A stretch of 64,000 nucleotides of DNA from Westerdykella aurantiaca (lineage: Eukaryota > Ascomycota > Dothideomycetes > Pleosporales > Sporormiaceae). Location of the stretch: NCBI GenBank assembly GCA_030412805.1, contig JASJFJ010000003.1, positions 3,224,001 to 3,288,000 of the forward strand, read 5' to 3'. The translations under genes were made by a program, and so were the position numbers. Every line of letters begins with the position of its first letter. The stretch's first letter is position 1. Positions 11,319-22,025 of this stretch are shown here, piece after piece. Under the pieces are notes generated by a model. It was not told where the DNA came from and did not search any database. It was given only the letters and a program-made list of their open reading frames with translations.

Positions 11319-13471
11319 TCATCGTCGTCCACGTGCAACTGGCGCACTGATATCCCGTCGTTCCTTGACTCCCTGGATCATCTGCTTTGCCGGCGTAGCA
11401 TGGCCTGCAGCCATGCTCCTAGCCCTGCCGCGACGCTGTCGAATCGCTTCCAAAGCGGCTTCCCGATCGAAAGGGAGATTGTTCAGTGAGATCTCACCTA
11501 ACGCTTGTGACTGCATGTTTGACGGGGCATGGGCTACAGTTGAAGGCGTCAGAGGGGGATTCTCCTTCTTTGTGGCTGGCGTGAAGGGCGAGAAGTGAAG
11601 CGGAATAGTGGTTGTGGTGGTGATAGTGCGTGTAAGGTACTGTCCAGGGGTTGCCGGGCCTGGCGGATCAAAGAGGGGAGTCTGCGGCTCCGCATTCTCG
11701 TCGTCCGAAGCAACGGCATCCTCATATATCGATACCTGCAACTTCTGCGTTCCACGCCTGGACTTCACAAGGGAGCTGCGATTCTCCTTCAGGTCTTCAT
11801 CGGCTAGGGGAGGTAGAAGCGAAGGGCGCCCCTCATCAATATGGATCTCCGTGCTGTTCGCGTCGGGGGCCCACACAGAGGATTCTCTCGTCACAGACAA
11901 AATAGAAGCGTTGGATCGAGCTGCGGGAGCAATGGAAAGCCCTGGTTCCACAGCCTTCGCCGGGGAGGACACTGCACGGAACGTGCCTGAAGTTGGCGAG
12001 AACGTCAAAGTCGGTTCGTGGACGGAGTTTGAAGCGTCAGAGTCATGTTCCTCGTCCGGCGTTGCTGCTTTCTCCGCCGGGGCCGCACATTCCACATCAA
12101 CCTGCGGTGGAGTGAGCGGTCGCGTGGCATTCTCCAAGGGCTCCCCTTTGATGATGACATCCTCCATCACGTCCTCGCCATGGCTACTGGGCGGCGGAGT
12201 TATTTCCGGGACAGAAGACCTGATGTGCTCCATTTCAGCAGCATAACTACCGTCATGGACGAAGTCGGATCCCTTCATGTCGGCTATTCTGCAGGAGCAG
12301 CAGCGGAATTGGCACTCCATCTTCATGAACTCGATCTGGTCTTGGGCGCGAGTGCGGAGTCGTCTCTCGGCAGCAAGTTCTTGTTGCACGAACTTGAGCT
12401 CTACTGCCAGCTTCTTCGGCGCTGTATATCCTCGATCATCCTCTCGGTCTGGGGTCCGCTGTTTGCGTGGAGAACGAACAGGTGAAGAAAACTCGTCCTG
12501 TTCTTCTTCGTTGGTCGATGCGGGAAGAGGGATGCAACCCTCAGCGGCTATCCGCAGTACCTCCTCCTCCTTCAAACTCGTCTTCAGAGCATCGCGCTCG
12601 CCTTCCACGAGTTTGAGTTTGTCCTTGAGTGTCTGCATCTCCTCCTTCAACCGAATCTCAACACTTTCCAAGTCGACCTGTAACCCGTAGACCATATTCT
12701 TATATTTGTCTGCTTCTGCGGTTTGGAACTTGAGATCAGACTCTGCAATGCGAGCGTTGCGTTCAAGGCCTTGAATCTTGGTCTGTAGCGTCGGAACCTG
12801 GCTCGATTGTCTCATCATCTCTTTGGAGTATTCCATGTTTTTCTTCCTATACTGTTGGACCTTCTCCTTGAGCATATTGTTCTCCTGGTGGAATTTGTGC
12901 TAGGGTCCCGGTTAGCAATTTCCTTTCCCAGAGAGGTTCTACAGTGACCCGGACTCACAAGTTTCTCTCCTTGGGTTTTAACCTTCACCTCAAACTCTCG
13001 CGCGACTGTCTCCCATTTGTCGATCGTTTTACGATGTTGCTGTCGCATCTCGTCCCAGATCTCCCGGGGCACAGTGTCCTCGATTGCCTTTTTGGCTTCC
13101 TTGGCTGCGGCCTTGAGCTCCTCATTCCGGATCTCCAAGCGCGAGATCGCATCCGCATGCTTCTTTTCTAGCTCCTTAATCTCGTTCGCATGCTTCAACT
13201 TCTGCTTCTCGTATGCTTCCATGTACTTATCATGGGCCTCCTTAGGGTCCCGGATTCCAAGGTTCTCGAACATTGACGCGAGGCCGCTCACATTGGAATC
13301 GCCTCTTCTGTGTTTGCGCAGCGGGGATGTGCGGAGATCGGGAAGTGACGGCGATTGAGGCGTGGAGGAAGTGCCATATAGCGGTTTTGTGCCTGCGACG
13401 CGCTCGGGGCTGACGGGGAAGAGAGGCATGCCGGGCGACATTGCCAGCTTGGAGGGAGATGGGGGATCCAT
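11319..13471 (-). CDS. cut12: Spindle pole body-associated protein, Cut12-like
   Basis: Two exons: 12959-13471 and 11319-12899, with a 59-bp phase-0 intron (GTGAGT ... CCCTAG, CTAAC branch). The product is 697 aa. Residues about 50-360 hold long charged coiled coils, beginning with the block ENLGIRDPKEAHDKYMEAYEKQ and continuing through PREIWDEMRQQHRKTIDKWE, which I recognise as the Cut12 domain of fungal spindle pole body proteins. The C-terminal half is Ser/Pro-rich with many SP/TP sites (cyclin-dependent kinase-type) and ends in a conserved basic patch (EAIRQRRGRARSM, TPAKQMIQGVKERR). In fission yeast Cut12 links the spindle pole body to Polo kinase activation and bipolar spindle formation. 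The ORF is open upstream of 13471, so a longer start is possible, but MDPPSPSK at 13471 is the first good ATG. Confidence 0.82.
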
Positions 13472-14220
13472 CTGGATCGGGTTATCTGTGAGTTTCGCCA
13501 GTTTGAAGATATTTTTATCGTTTCTGCTGGGTGTAGTTCTGGTGTATGGCAAGTATCTAGGTGTGGTGGTGCAACATGGACTGGGGAGGTGAGGGCGCTC
13601 GGATGTAAACAAACCATGACGACCCACCCCCTGCTCTAGCAACGGCGCACGGACTACTCCACACAGAACCCGTCATCCCGTCTGAAGGGGAAGACACCAA
13701 GGGTCCAGAGCTGACAATTCACTCACCATTCGAGAGACTGCATCCATCTTTGCCAGATTCCATCGAGAACGAACCAAATATCGGATGCCCTATGACCTCA
13801 CGTTCAGATTTCAGCAGTTCTCCACACGATTAATTTTGCTTCACTGTACCAGTCCTGCATTTTGAAAAAGCTCTATTTCTAAACAATAAAGGCTGTGAAC
13901 TTGGGGAATGCAAGTTCAAGTCCATATTATTAGCCCTGATGCTTACGCAGGGACCGGAATCCGTCAAAGCCCTTCCACTGGTCTATTTATTTACCGTCAT
14001 CATGCGCATGGATTGCATACGAGACGAAACTTCGTTTTTCTCCAGGGCTTCACAAGATAAGTAAGATACCATCTGCGCGACGTAGTTTCTCGAGATCGAG
14101 AGACCCCGATTCCGAATCCCGAGCGAATGAATGATCCCTCTCTCATCTGACACTTGTAATCCTATTCGCGTCCACCGGATTAGGCCGAAAGAGATATAGT
14201 CCGCCGAAGGTATTGACGCA

Positions 14221-15147
14221 TTACTCGTTCTCCTCGGAAAGGCATTCGAGCCAGGAAGGGACTGGCGTGTTCTCCAGCTTAGTTGTCCGCGCAATAAGCT
14301 CAGCGGTGATCCTCAACCTAGCTCGGCTTCCAATCTCATTCGTTTTTTCCTGGCGCTCTTTCTCATCCACAGGCAGGGTGTGATAATAGAACTCATCATC
14401 CCAGATCCAGCGGCTGAGAAGCATTGTCCAGATTCCGCCGTCATTTGAAGAATTGGCTTGGCCCCACTGAAGCTCCTCAAACACCACGCTCCGAGCGGGA
14501 CCATGTGAGAATCACTCATACCCGGCGCGCCAAGGCCTGATGTTTCTCCTGCAGTATTTGAAGATTTCATTCTGCGCCTCAGCAGTACGTCTCCCGCTCA
14601 CTATCGCAAGGGAATCGTAAGGGACGACCCAGCCACAGGCATGATTGTCCATGACATGAACGAAACTCCAGTGTGGGCCATGCTGAATAGGCCAGAGTAT
14701 GTGACCGAAGCGTGACTTTTGAAGCTGCTCGAGTTAGTGAAATCTTGGCCATGGATCTCCGGGACAGCGGTCAAGAAGCTGTGTGGCAGCGGACGGATCC
14801 ATGCAGATCACAGGTTCACGACAAGCTTTGGTGCCGAGCTCGCACGCCATTTCGAGATACTGCTTGATCGTTTCAGCTGTCACGATACCTGCTGGCTTGA
14901 GCTCCTGTTGTATTCACAGCAGTTCCAGGCACTCTTGATGTTTTTCAGGTTTGACCCAGTCTCCTGAGAAGAATCGGTCTATAGCGGCCCGCCATGGCTC
15001 CGGGAGCGGGGGGACAAGATGATCAATGTGGCCCCCCGGTCGGAACCACCAATCGTTGTCTGGATCGATGTCGGTGGTTTGACCAGGCATTGGGGGATTT
15101 TTCTTGCTTGAGTTAGCCAAAGGAGCACCAAGGAGTCCAAGCAGGCC
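14221..15147 (-). pseudogene. Ulp1-like (C48) cysteine protease pseudogene
   Basis: One minus-strand frame from 15147 to 14221 (309 codons) reads as a coherent protein but is broken by three in-frame stops: TGA at 14914-14916, TAA at 14734-14736 and TGA at 14512-14514. Across the stops the frame keeps the C48 layout: a catalytic-type GPHWSFVHV followed by PYDSL, then QANSSNDGGIW, where a normal Ulp1/SENP protease has Q-x-N...DCG. The nucleophilic Cys is therefore Gly. Each stop could come from a C-to-T change, and one is in the CpA context of fungal RIP. An acceptor-like TATATGTAG precedes 15147, so an upstream exon may have existed. I infer a dead copy of an expanded fungal Ulp1-like family, which is often mobile-element associated. 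Short ORF pieces from this stretch should not be annotated as separate genes. Confidence 0.68.
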
Positions 15148-15549
15148 CTACATATACTGGTCAATCAACTGCAGTGCTGCAGATAATGTAGGATTGTAAG
15201 TGAGGTGTTTAAAAATGGCAATGCCCACCTTCGTGCAGGCAGGCTTGTAGATGGAAACCGCATGAATTCTGTGCAATATCGTGTGAGTCTTATGGGAAAT
15301 CGGATGTAGCATGAGCACTTATAGTGCAACGTCGGTATAGCGGTGAGCGAACGCAACTTACTGCCTCGTCGAGACGCGTGTTCGACTTACCGACTGTCTT
15401 TTACTTATTACAATGTGGCTTGACACAAGTTTGACGCTCGATTTCCGGTAAATATGAATATCCATTTCAGTTGCTACCAAGGGGGACCTGCCACCCGGCA
15501 TCTTATCCTGTACGAAACACTCGAAAAGCTTTCGTTCTACTGCGCTCAC

Positions 15550-15987
15550 TCACTGTCCAGTCATATTCGCCTCGCTATGCCCAAGCACAAGCACCAGCCG
15601 TTTCCCACCGCACCCAAACATGCCGCCATTTCCAAAACACTTCTCAATCTTACTTCCCTCCGGTGTATACCGAATCGCCTCTCCCACTTTGCCCTTGAAG
15701 CTATGCCCGTCGCAGCCCTTTGCATCACAGCGCGTCTGACGTCCACCCTTGTCCCGCAGGTAGCACTGTCCACTCGTACACTGGCGCGCGCTGTAGAGGT
15801 GACAACATCGGAATTCCAAGGGGAGTTGCCAGGATTCGAGGGTGATGGTTTTTTTGGGGAGAGATCCGAGGATCGGGTAGTCGAATTCAACCGTGTGGGA
15901 GGTCGGGTAGCTATAGGTGAGTGAGTATCGGGTTGTGTGAGGTTCTGTCTCTCCCAACGGGTCGAAGTGGCCTACAGTTCCGCTCAT
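15550..15987 (-). CDS. Small cysteine-rich hypothetical protein
   Basis: Minus-strand ORF of 145 aa starting MSGTVGHFDP. It has no signal peptide, so it is probably not secreted by the classical route. The central and C-terminal parts hold eight cysteines (CC, then C..C..C..C..C..C, about residues 61-125) in a Gly/Lys-rich context. I do not recognise the family. An overlapping plus-strand ORF of 156 aa (15454-15924) has a less protein-like composition. The gene sits between the Ulp1-like pseudogene and the secreted-protein gene, in a stretch of small lineage-specific ORFs. Moderate to low confidence. Confidence 0.42.
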   Translation of the reverse strand: MSGTVGHFDPLGETEPHTTRYSLTYSYPTSHTVEFDYPILGSLPKKTITLESWQLPLEFRCCHLYSARQCTSGQCYLRDKGGRQTRCDAKGCDGHSFKGKVGEAIRYTPEGSKIEKCFGNGGMFGCGGKRLVLVLGHSEANMTGQ

Positions 15988-16494
15988 CTTCTTGGATTAG
16001 GTTGCGAGGATGAAGGCTACGTAATGAGCTGCAGTGTCGTATTGATTGTTTGTATGTTTTCAAGGTCTTGCAGTGTTGATGCCTGAGCAGTATTCTGTGT
16101 ACACTGTAGAGATTCGCAAGTTTATGCTTGATATATAATACAAAGGTAAAAGCTTCGAGGTAGCGGTGAATGTGGGTTGTTGCGTTTGCCAACAGTGAAG
16201 TTCGCAGTCGGTGAAGAGTGCACTACATTGATACTGAACTTATTTGCATGAGAGAAATGATGGCCGTCCTTTGTTTGTATTGTCTGCAGTGCTTTGTTGG
16301 TGGTGGCCTGACAGTGTTTTTGATCAAAGAAGTTCAATTGTAACTCCATGCGCTTGTACTTTCAAATGTCTGTTATCAAGCACAAATTTCAGGCCCAATA
16401 GCACACAGCGGGAGATAACAATGCATTAAATTTAGATGTTCAAATATTTATCGAAAACGAATGTCGTCACTGTGCGTTACTGCCCACTCTCCGT

Positions 16495-17002
16495 CTAGAA
16501 GGGGTCTGCCGCGTCGTCGCCGTCCAAATCGAAGTTACCACAGCCTCCCAATCGGGCTACCAGAACTTAGCATGAGGACGTGGTTCAGAGACAATTACAT
16601 ACCCAGTGTACACTGGTTGCCAGTGTAATGTCCGTTGACGAAGCAATCAAGGCCCCGGAGGTAGTGCCATCCACTATGCGGAAGCCGTCAATATGCGGTA
16701 CAAACCGTAGAGTATATACGTCGATGGGGAACATACCAGTTACTGGCTCCATTGACGGTAACGCACTCTCCTTTCTTCACGCACCAGAAGTCATAGGACT
16801 CCCCTCGGGTCAGCTTATGTTTTACCCTTGAACTTGTTTTCCACCCCGATCGGCAGTTGACTGTTGAAGAGCCGCCAACAATGGCGCAGCGTTGAGGACG
16901 TTGGAACGCTCTGGGTTCAAGAGCATCGACTTCAACGGGCGCGGGATTGGCCATGATGCCAAGGGGAAGGAGAGCGCTGGCGAAGAGGACGGAGAACTTC
17001 AT
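16495..17002 (-). CDS. Small secreted 8-cysteine protein (candidate effector)
   Basis: Three exons on the minus strand: 16737-17002, 16603-16673 and 16495-16556. Introns are 63 and 46 bp, both with GTATGT donors and clean frame joins. The product is 132 aa. A signal peptide is clear (MKFSVLFASALLPLGIMA, cleavage near 18-20), followed by an acidic pro-like stretch ending EPR that could be Kex2-processed. The mature part has exactly eight cysteines at residues 39, 50, 74, 80, 89, 99, 110 and 118, enough for four disulfides. No homologous family is recognised. Size, secretion signal and even cysteine count fit the effector or antimicrobial-type small secreted proteins of plant-associated fungi. 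Without the two introns the ORF appears as a 104-aa fragment missing its last four cysteines. Confidence 0.78.
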
Positions 17003-17545
17003 GATTGCGATATATGGAGGATTTCCGTGGGTCGCGATCCAAACTCGAATATTGGTCCGTAGCTAAGGTTGAACATGGGGGATTCGCAACCTTAAATCTC
17101 CGCGCCCCAGATGTTTCTTTAAATAACTTAAATACGGATGTCCCACCGCCTCTCCTCCTTGACAGCCGCAATGATCGTATTCCGCATTGCGATCCGTTTA
17201 CGCCCCTAAGCGCTGGCGCTCGCTAACTGTTTGTAGTATGGGCAAAGCTGAAACACACAAAATTAACCTAAATGCGGAAGCTCGAAATAATTTAATTGGG
17301 CCAACCGAACTTTGTTTTGTTATGGTGAGGGACATGTGCACGCGAAGCGCCATGAGTCCATATGGTTGGGCACCGAGGTGGTCGAAAAAGTTTCGCACTG
17401 ACGTAGAAAACGGTCCTCTCTCTGCTGCAAGTGCCTAAAGAATTCTTGATGTCTTCTTCTCAGGCTGCTATATATCGAACGCAGATGTAGAATACCAATT
17501 TTGTAAAGCACCTCGTCTACGCGCTACTTTTGTGGGCTGGCTCCT

Positions 17546-17704
17546 GCGTTAAATAATCATCCGGCTGTAAGCCCTCTGGACCCTACCAAAAGTTCCAACA
17601 CTTCTAAGCAGCTACAATATAATAAGATACTTGAACTTTCGGGGCCTAACCGCCTAGCGAGATGCTAAACCCTAGAAATTTGCTTACAGCCGGATATTTA
17701 ACGC
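17546..17704. mobile_element. MITE-like element with terminal inverted repeats
   Basis: The ends are inverted copies of each other: the arm at 17546-17572 and the reverse complement of 17682-17704 match over 23 positions apart from one 4-base insertion in the left arm. Both arms contain ATCCGGCTGTAAGC. The 159-bp element has no coding capacity and is AT-rich inside. This is the structure of a miniature inverted-repeat transposable element, probably derived from a pogo/Tc1-type DNA transposon. A target-site duplication is not obvious. Confidence 0.55.
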
Positions 17705-17914
17705 AAGAGGCTGGGAAACAAGATTTCGCGAGGACAGAGCAACAGAGCACCCTTTCCGCATTTTCTGCATGCGCTCATGTAATAGTAACTTGAATACTCT
17801 CTGGGAGGTGTGCCTTCGTATCGACGCCCAAAAGGCTGCGTTGCCGTGACGAAAGTCCATCCCCACAGCCCTTGCCGTAGAATTACCTAGGTAATCTCAC
17901 TCCCTCGCATGTTT

Positions 17915-18478
17915 CTAAATCCCACTGTTTCTATACTTCCCTTCGCTATCCCTCATTCCCTCCACACAAACCAGCCACCTCTCCTCCTCGACGACGATGC
18001 TCTCCCCCTTTTGCTCTCCCTCCCACCCACAAACCCCAAAACATTTCGCCCATCCCTTCCTCCCCATCCACTTCCTCTCCTCCGCCTCTACGTCCGGGTG
18101 CTGCAAACTCACATGCTCTATATAGCACAATCCAGTCTTACAATCGCCTTTACCATCCATTCCGATGTGGCTGCATCGCGCATCCACGCGGATTTGATCG
18201 AGATTGAATTTCCCTGTGGTTGTGTGGAGAGTGTGGATGTTTGACCAGGTTATTGCTGGAGGTACTCTCCAGGCGTCTGGCATGAGGACTGCACTGCCGT
18301 TGGGGTGATCCGGGACTGGTTGGACGCCGCGATGGAGGCGGGAGCGGCGGTAGCGGCGGTATTTGATGCGGACGATGTTGCGGTCTGCGGACGAATGTTT
18401 GAAGGGGTTGAGGGCGCGGAGGGCAGTGAAGGTGGGCGTGGGCTGGGATATCATGATGGGTGTTTTTGGATAGTCCAT
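17915..18478 (-). CDS. Hypothetical protein, 187 aa
   Basis: Minus-strand ORF starting MDYPKTPIM. The N-terminal third is basic (KYRRYRRSRLHRG). The central part, TWSNIHTLHTTTGKFNLDQIRVDARC, reads like a folded domain with spaced cysteines, and the C-terminus is charged with several Trp residues. It has no signal peptide or membrane segment, and I do not recognise a family. It is probably a lineage-restricted gene. It is retained because this frame is clearly more protein-like than the overlapping plus-strand ORFs. Confidence 0.42.
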   Translation of the reverse strand: MDYPKTPIMISQPTPTFTALRALNPFKHSSADRNIVRIKYRRYRRSRLHRGVQPVPDHPNGSAVLMPDAWRVPPAITWSNIHTLHTTTGKFNLDQIRVDARCSHIGMDGKGDCKTGLCYIEHVSLQHPDVEAEERKWMGRKGWAKCFGVCGWEGEQKGESIVVEEERWLVCVEGMRDSEGKYRNSGI

Positions 18479-18909
18479 GGGGACCGTCTTACTATGAGGA
18501 GCCTGATGCTTCCTTAGGTAGGTTTCGGTGGTGTTAAAATTTGATTTACCTGCACAGTAGAGGTCTGCTCCTGTGATTGCTGTGAAGGTGGTCTGTTGGA
18601 AAGGTATGAGAATCGTTCAGTAAAGTCCACTCCCTGTTCGTCAAGCCGAACGCCTTCTTTGAATACACCACGATCCCTACCGAGCGATAGACGACGCTGA
18701 GTTGTCAAAGCCATTGACCATACACCTATTTTCTGTTTGTTGTGCAACCCAAACACGCGCCGCAGTCAATCACTGCCCCATTGTCGAGTCAGAGACAAAG
18801 GACTCACGCGCGTGAACAATCTTCCCATTCACGGAATCTGCGCCTCGCCCAACTCAATATTCAACCCCCAAATAACCTCAAAGCCCAACATATACACTCC
18901 GCTGTACAC

Positions 18910-19386
18910 ATGGACCCCCACAAACGCCTCGAACTCGTCCAAAAAATACACTTGCTCACCGCCCGCTCATCACACAACCCCCCGGAGATCTTCCGGCGTG
19001 GTTTAACTTCGCACAGCTCTGACACCAATGATGAAGACAATGCCTTTAGAATCAAAGTGCGCAGAGCTTCATCTCTGGACGGCCCTGTCGCTGCACAGGA
19101 CGAACGAGCTAGGGCTGGATTGAGCTCTCTGGGCTGCGCATATCTAACAGTGCTGTACTCTGCACTTTCTCCAGAGTCTAGGTGCTCACATCTACGAGTT
19201 TCTGACTTTTGTGCCACTGGAAGATGTTATGTTTGGGAAGTTGCGCCAGCGAAGTCAGAAGCCGGAACACGCGGTGGTATTGGAGGGCAGGCGACACGTT
19301 GGGTGAGGATATGGAGCGGCGACACCAAGGGTCAGATTATACGGATTGTGCCCATAGATAAGAGTGTTGAGTGTTCGGATAGTTAG
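18910..19386 (+). CDS. Doubtful small ORF, 158 aa
   Basis: The reading frame is open from 18742, but the first ATG is at 18910 (MDPHKRLELVQK). The protein is Ser/Arg-rich, with a short stretch CYVWEVAPAK and RWVRIWSGDTKG near the C-terminus that could be structured. No motif, signal peptide or homologue is recognised. It may be a real lineage-specific gene, part of a spliced gene, or chance. Confidence 0.22.
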   Translation: MDPHKRLELVQKIHLLTARSSHNPPEIFRRGLTSHSSDTNDEDNAFRIKVRRASSLDGPVAAQDERARAGLSSLGCAYLTVLYSALSPESRCSHLRVSDFCATGRCYVWEVAPAKSEAGTRGGIGGQATRWVRIWSGDTKGQIIRIVPIDKSVECSDS

Positions 19387-19797
19387 AGGCTGGTTTGCGT
19401 GGAGGGATGTAATGGGATGGTCGTGGAGGTGCCCGGAACGCGTTTGAAGGAGTTGCGATCCTGACAAAGAGGAGTAATGCTGTACATGTGTAGTAGTGGG
19501 TGAGATAGCGCGGCGTTGGTGAGAAGTACCGTCACCGGGATCGTACACTGTACTTGGCTTTGGGTTGCGTTAACAGTACCGAGTCTATATTCCGTGGATC
19601 ATCGCAGGGGTGAAGTTATGACGGGACAACAATACAATGCACGCATGGTTAGCTAGCAGAAACATGAATCAGCACTCACTCAATTGAGATGTGCATTATA
19701 TGTTTTGGACATGGGTATCGTTGCTCTATACAGGATGTCTTCCTCCAACCTCCAGCCACGTTCACTTATATGCCTGCTCCTGGCCTAGGGATCCCAT

Positions 19798-20622
19798 CTA
19801 CAACAGGAAGGCAGCCGCCGCAACACCCAAAGCCATGGCTGGACCCACCGCTGCCATACGTGAGGCAGCCCCCGTAGGCGCAGCCCCCGTAGGCGCGGTG
19901 CCCTTCGCCGTAGTACCCGAAGGCTGGGCGGAGCCGGTGGGAGTAGTCGAAGTCTGGAAGCCGGAGCCGGTCGTCGAGGGAGCAGCACTGTTGGTGGGCT
20001 TAGCCCCGGTGGTAGCTGCGAGCTTCTCTTCGCCAGCGGTGATGATGAACTTGACATCATCGATTTCCATGGTTTGCTTGCTTTGAGAGAATTCCTTGGG
20101 GAGCTCGGAAACACCGGGAGTGCAGAAAGAAAGGTCTTCCCCACCGAAGGCGAAGGTCTCAGTGAGGGTAGTGGTGACGACCTTGCCATCCTTGGTCACG
20201 GTGGTCTTTATAGTGGTGGTGATATCGGTGTTCGTGGGGATCGGACCAGTGAGCATGGTGACCGAGCCACAATACTCGGAGACTAGGCCCTGACCCCATT
20301 GAGAGAAATTGCACGTAGCGGTGCTCTTGTCCTTCATGTCGCAGCCGATGGTCATGGTAGCATCCTGGATGTCGCCCATTCCATTCATCGAAGCCTCCAG
20401 GCTTGTGGTGCCGTGGAGGGTGATTGTCTCCTTGGGGGGGCTATCGGTCGACTCCGGGTCTTTGAATTCCATGACCATGGTGGTCTTGTCTCCACTCACG
20501 CCGACGACAGAGGCATAGTAGACCTCAGTTGTGGGGCCGCCGCCCAATGGGAGACGAATCGTGGTGGTCAACTCCGCAGTCGCGGTAGCAGCCCAAAGGA
20601 GTGCTGAGAGAAGACGAGGCAT
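19798..20622 (-). CDS. GPI-anchored cell-surface protein
   Basis: ORF on the minus strand; the ATG at 20622 (MPRLLSALLWAATATAE) is preferred over 20649 because it begins directly with a signal peptide. The product is 274 aa. After the signal there is a Thr-rich beta-type ectodomain with four cysteines (about 100-190), then a Ser/Thr/Pro/Ala-rich stalk with repeats of the type PTGAA (near 235-255). The hydrophobic C-terminal tail AAVGPAMALGVAAAAFLL follows a small-residue omega-like site. This layout is typical of fungal GPI-anchored wall or plasma-membrane proteins. The ectodomain family is not identified. An antisense ORF within it is a shadow. Confidence 0.8.
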   Translation of the reverse strand: MPRLLSALLWAATATAELTTTIRLPLGGGPTTEVYYASVVGVSGDKTTMVMEFKDPESTDSPPKETITLHGTTSLEASMNGMGDIQDATMTIGCDMKDKSTATCNFSQWGQGLVSEYCGSVTMLTGPIPTNTDITTTIKTTVTKDGKVVTTTLTETFAFGGEDLSFCTPGVSELPKEFSQSKQTMEIDDVKFIITAGEEKLAATTGAKPTNSAAPSTTGSGFQTSTTPTGSAQPSGTTAKGTAPTGAAPTGAASRMAAVGPAMALGVAAAAFLL

Positions 20623-22025
20623 TTTGTAGATTAGGTGTAGTATATTCAACGAATGTCGGTGTGAATTAAGAAATTATTGTATCGAAGTCCGCCTGAACGA
20701 GTGATGCGAACGAGATAGAAAGCGATGAAGAGGAAAACGACGACGCGAAGGGGAAACCGTCATCTTTAACTGGGTGTTGCGGAAACAATAGTCTCTTCTT
20801 CCGACGACCATTGCCGGGGTATACCAGTTGGGGCTAGCGGTTCCCCCAAAATAGTATGCCATCAAGCCTGGAGGAGCCTCGCGTAGGATGAGTAAAATTG
20901 CTTCGCCTTCATGCGATGCCTCTAACTGGCAGAGGCGATTGCACAGACCATTGCTTGATGAAATTGTAGCTTCTAGGCAACAAGGAGACGGTCACAGGCC
21001 TAGGGACTTCAATTTCGCCGGTGCCCACTGCCCAGTTTCCAGACCTTGGAAAGAGAATCAAAGGCACGGAGAAGTTCCTCACGATGCCGTGGGATCGATC
21101 GTTCACCTCAAGAAGCGCGAGGACTCGTCATTATTTCACATGGATGGTCGTGTTAAGGGGTCTCGTACTCGGTGTTGGCAACCGGACCGAGTCGAGCGAG
21201 ATCACATCGCTGAGGCGAATGTCAAAACACGCCGGGAGGATTTTTGCCCCCGTTGGGCTGCCACACTCCATTTTCACCTCCTTTTCACCTCCGCCTCCTT
21301 GGCCATAGGCCTCGAGATGCTTCATCAGCCTGTAGTGACGATGTCAGCATCTCCTAATTGTTGCCGCTGAAGTTTTTGTCAGTCGCTCACCAAAAGGTCC
21401 GTGCGTTACGCCACCCAACACCTCCTCATCTCTCCCATCTCATCAAAAGTTGGGATGTGAGAGGGTTGGGCCGCGGGCGACATGCCAGAGAAGCCTGGAA
21501 GAAGTGACTGAGGGAAGAAGACTGAGTGATGAAGTTGAAATAACCTTCTCGCTATGACGTTGAAGCCAAGCCGACTGTGCCTTCCCTGTGCACACCACCT
21601 GGTCCATCTCCACATTCACGATTGCGATTGCACGGGTATGGCGCACGCCGTGGCTGGCGTCCAGCCAGCCCTATGCGAGCTTGTTGGGGGTTCTGGCTTA
21701 GTTTAGCAGTGTATTCGAGAATCAAACTTCAGTTCTGGTAAAAGATATATATATATATGAAGTCGTCTATGTATCATACATCTGAGAGATACGGCTGAAA
21801 GCGACCGCCCTGGCCTGATCGAAATTTGAACCCACCCGCTCCTACCCAAACCTTAGAGAAATTTCACTTCCTCGTGAAATAAGAACCCAAACCCCACAAT
21901 ACGAGCACGAAACCTCAGCCGAAGCCTTCAAGCCCCCAGAAAACGCCTCATCCGCATTCGCTGGAAGATTTCCGAAATCCAGAATCCATAAGCCTGCTAG
22001 ACGCCATCCAGATATTGTTTGTTTG
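20623..22025. other. Intergenic region with an AT microsatellite
   Basis: No convincing gene is seen. The ORF at 20888-21370 (+) has no recognisable domain and is probably chance. A perfect (AT)7 tract lies at 21745-21758. The region holds the promoter of the GPI protein gene and the 3' side of the cAMP phosphodiesterase gene. Confidence 0.5.

Noticed and set aside
11608..12246. 212-aa plus-strand ORF across the Cut12-like gene
   Set aside because: It is antisense to a well-supported coding exon, Ser/Gly-rich and without domains; a shadow.
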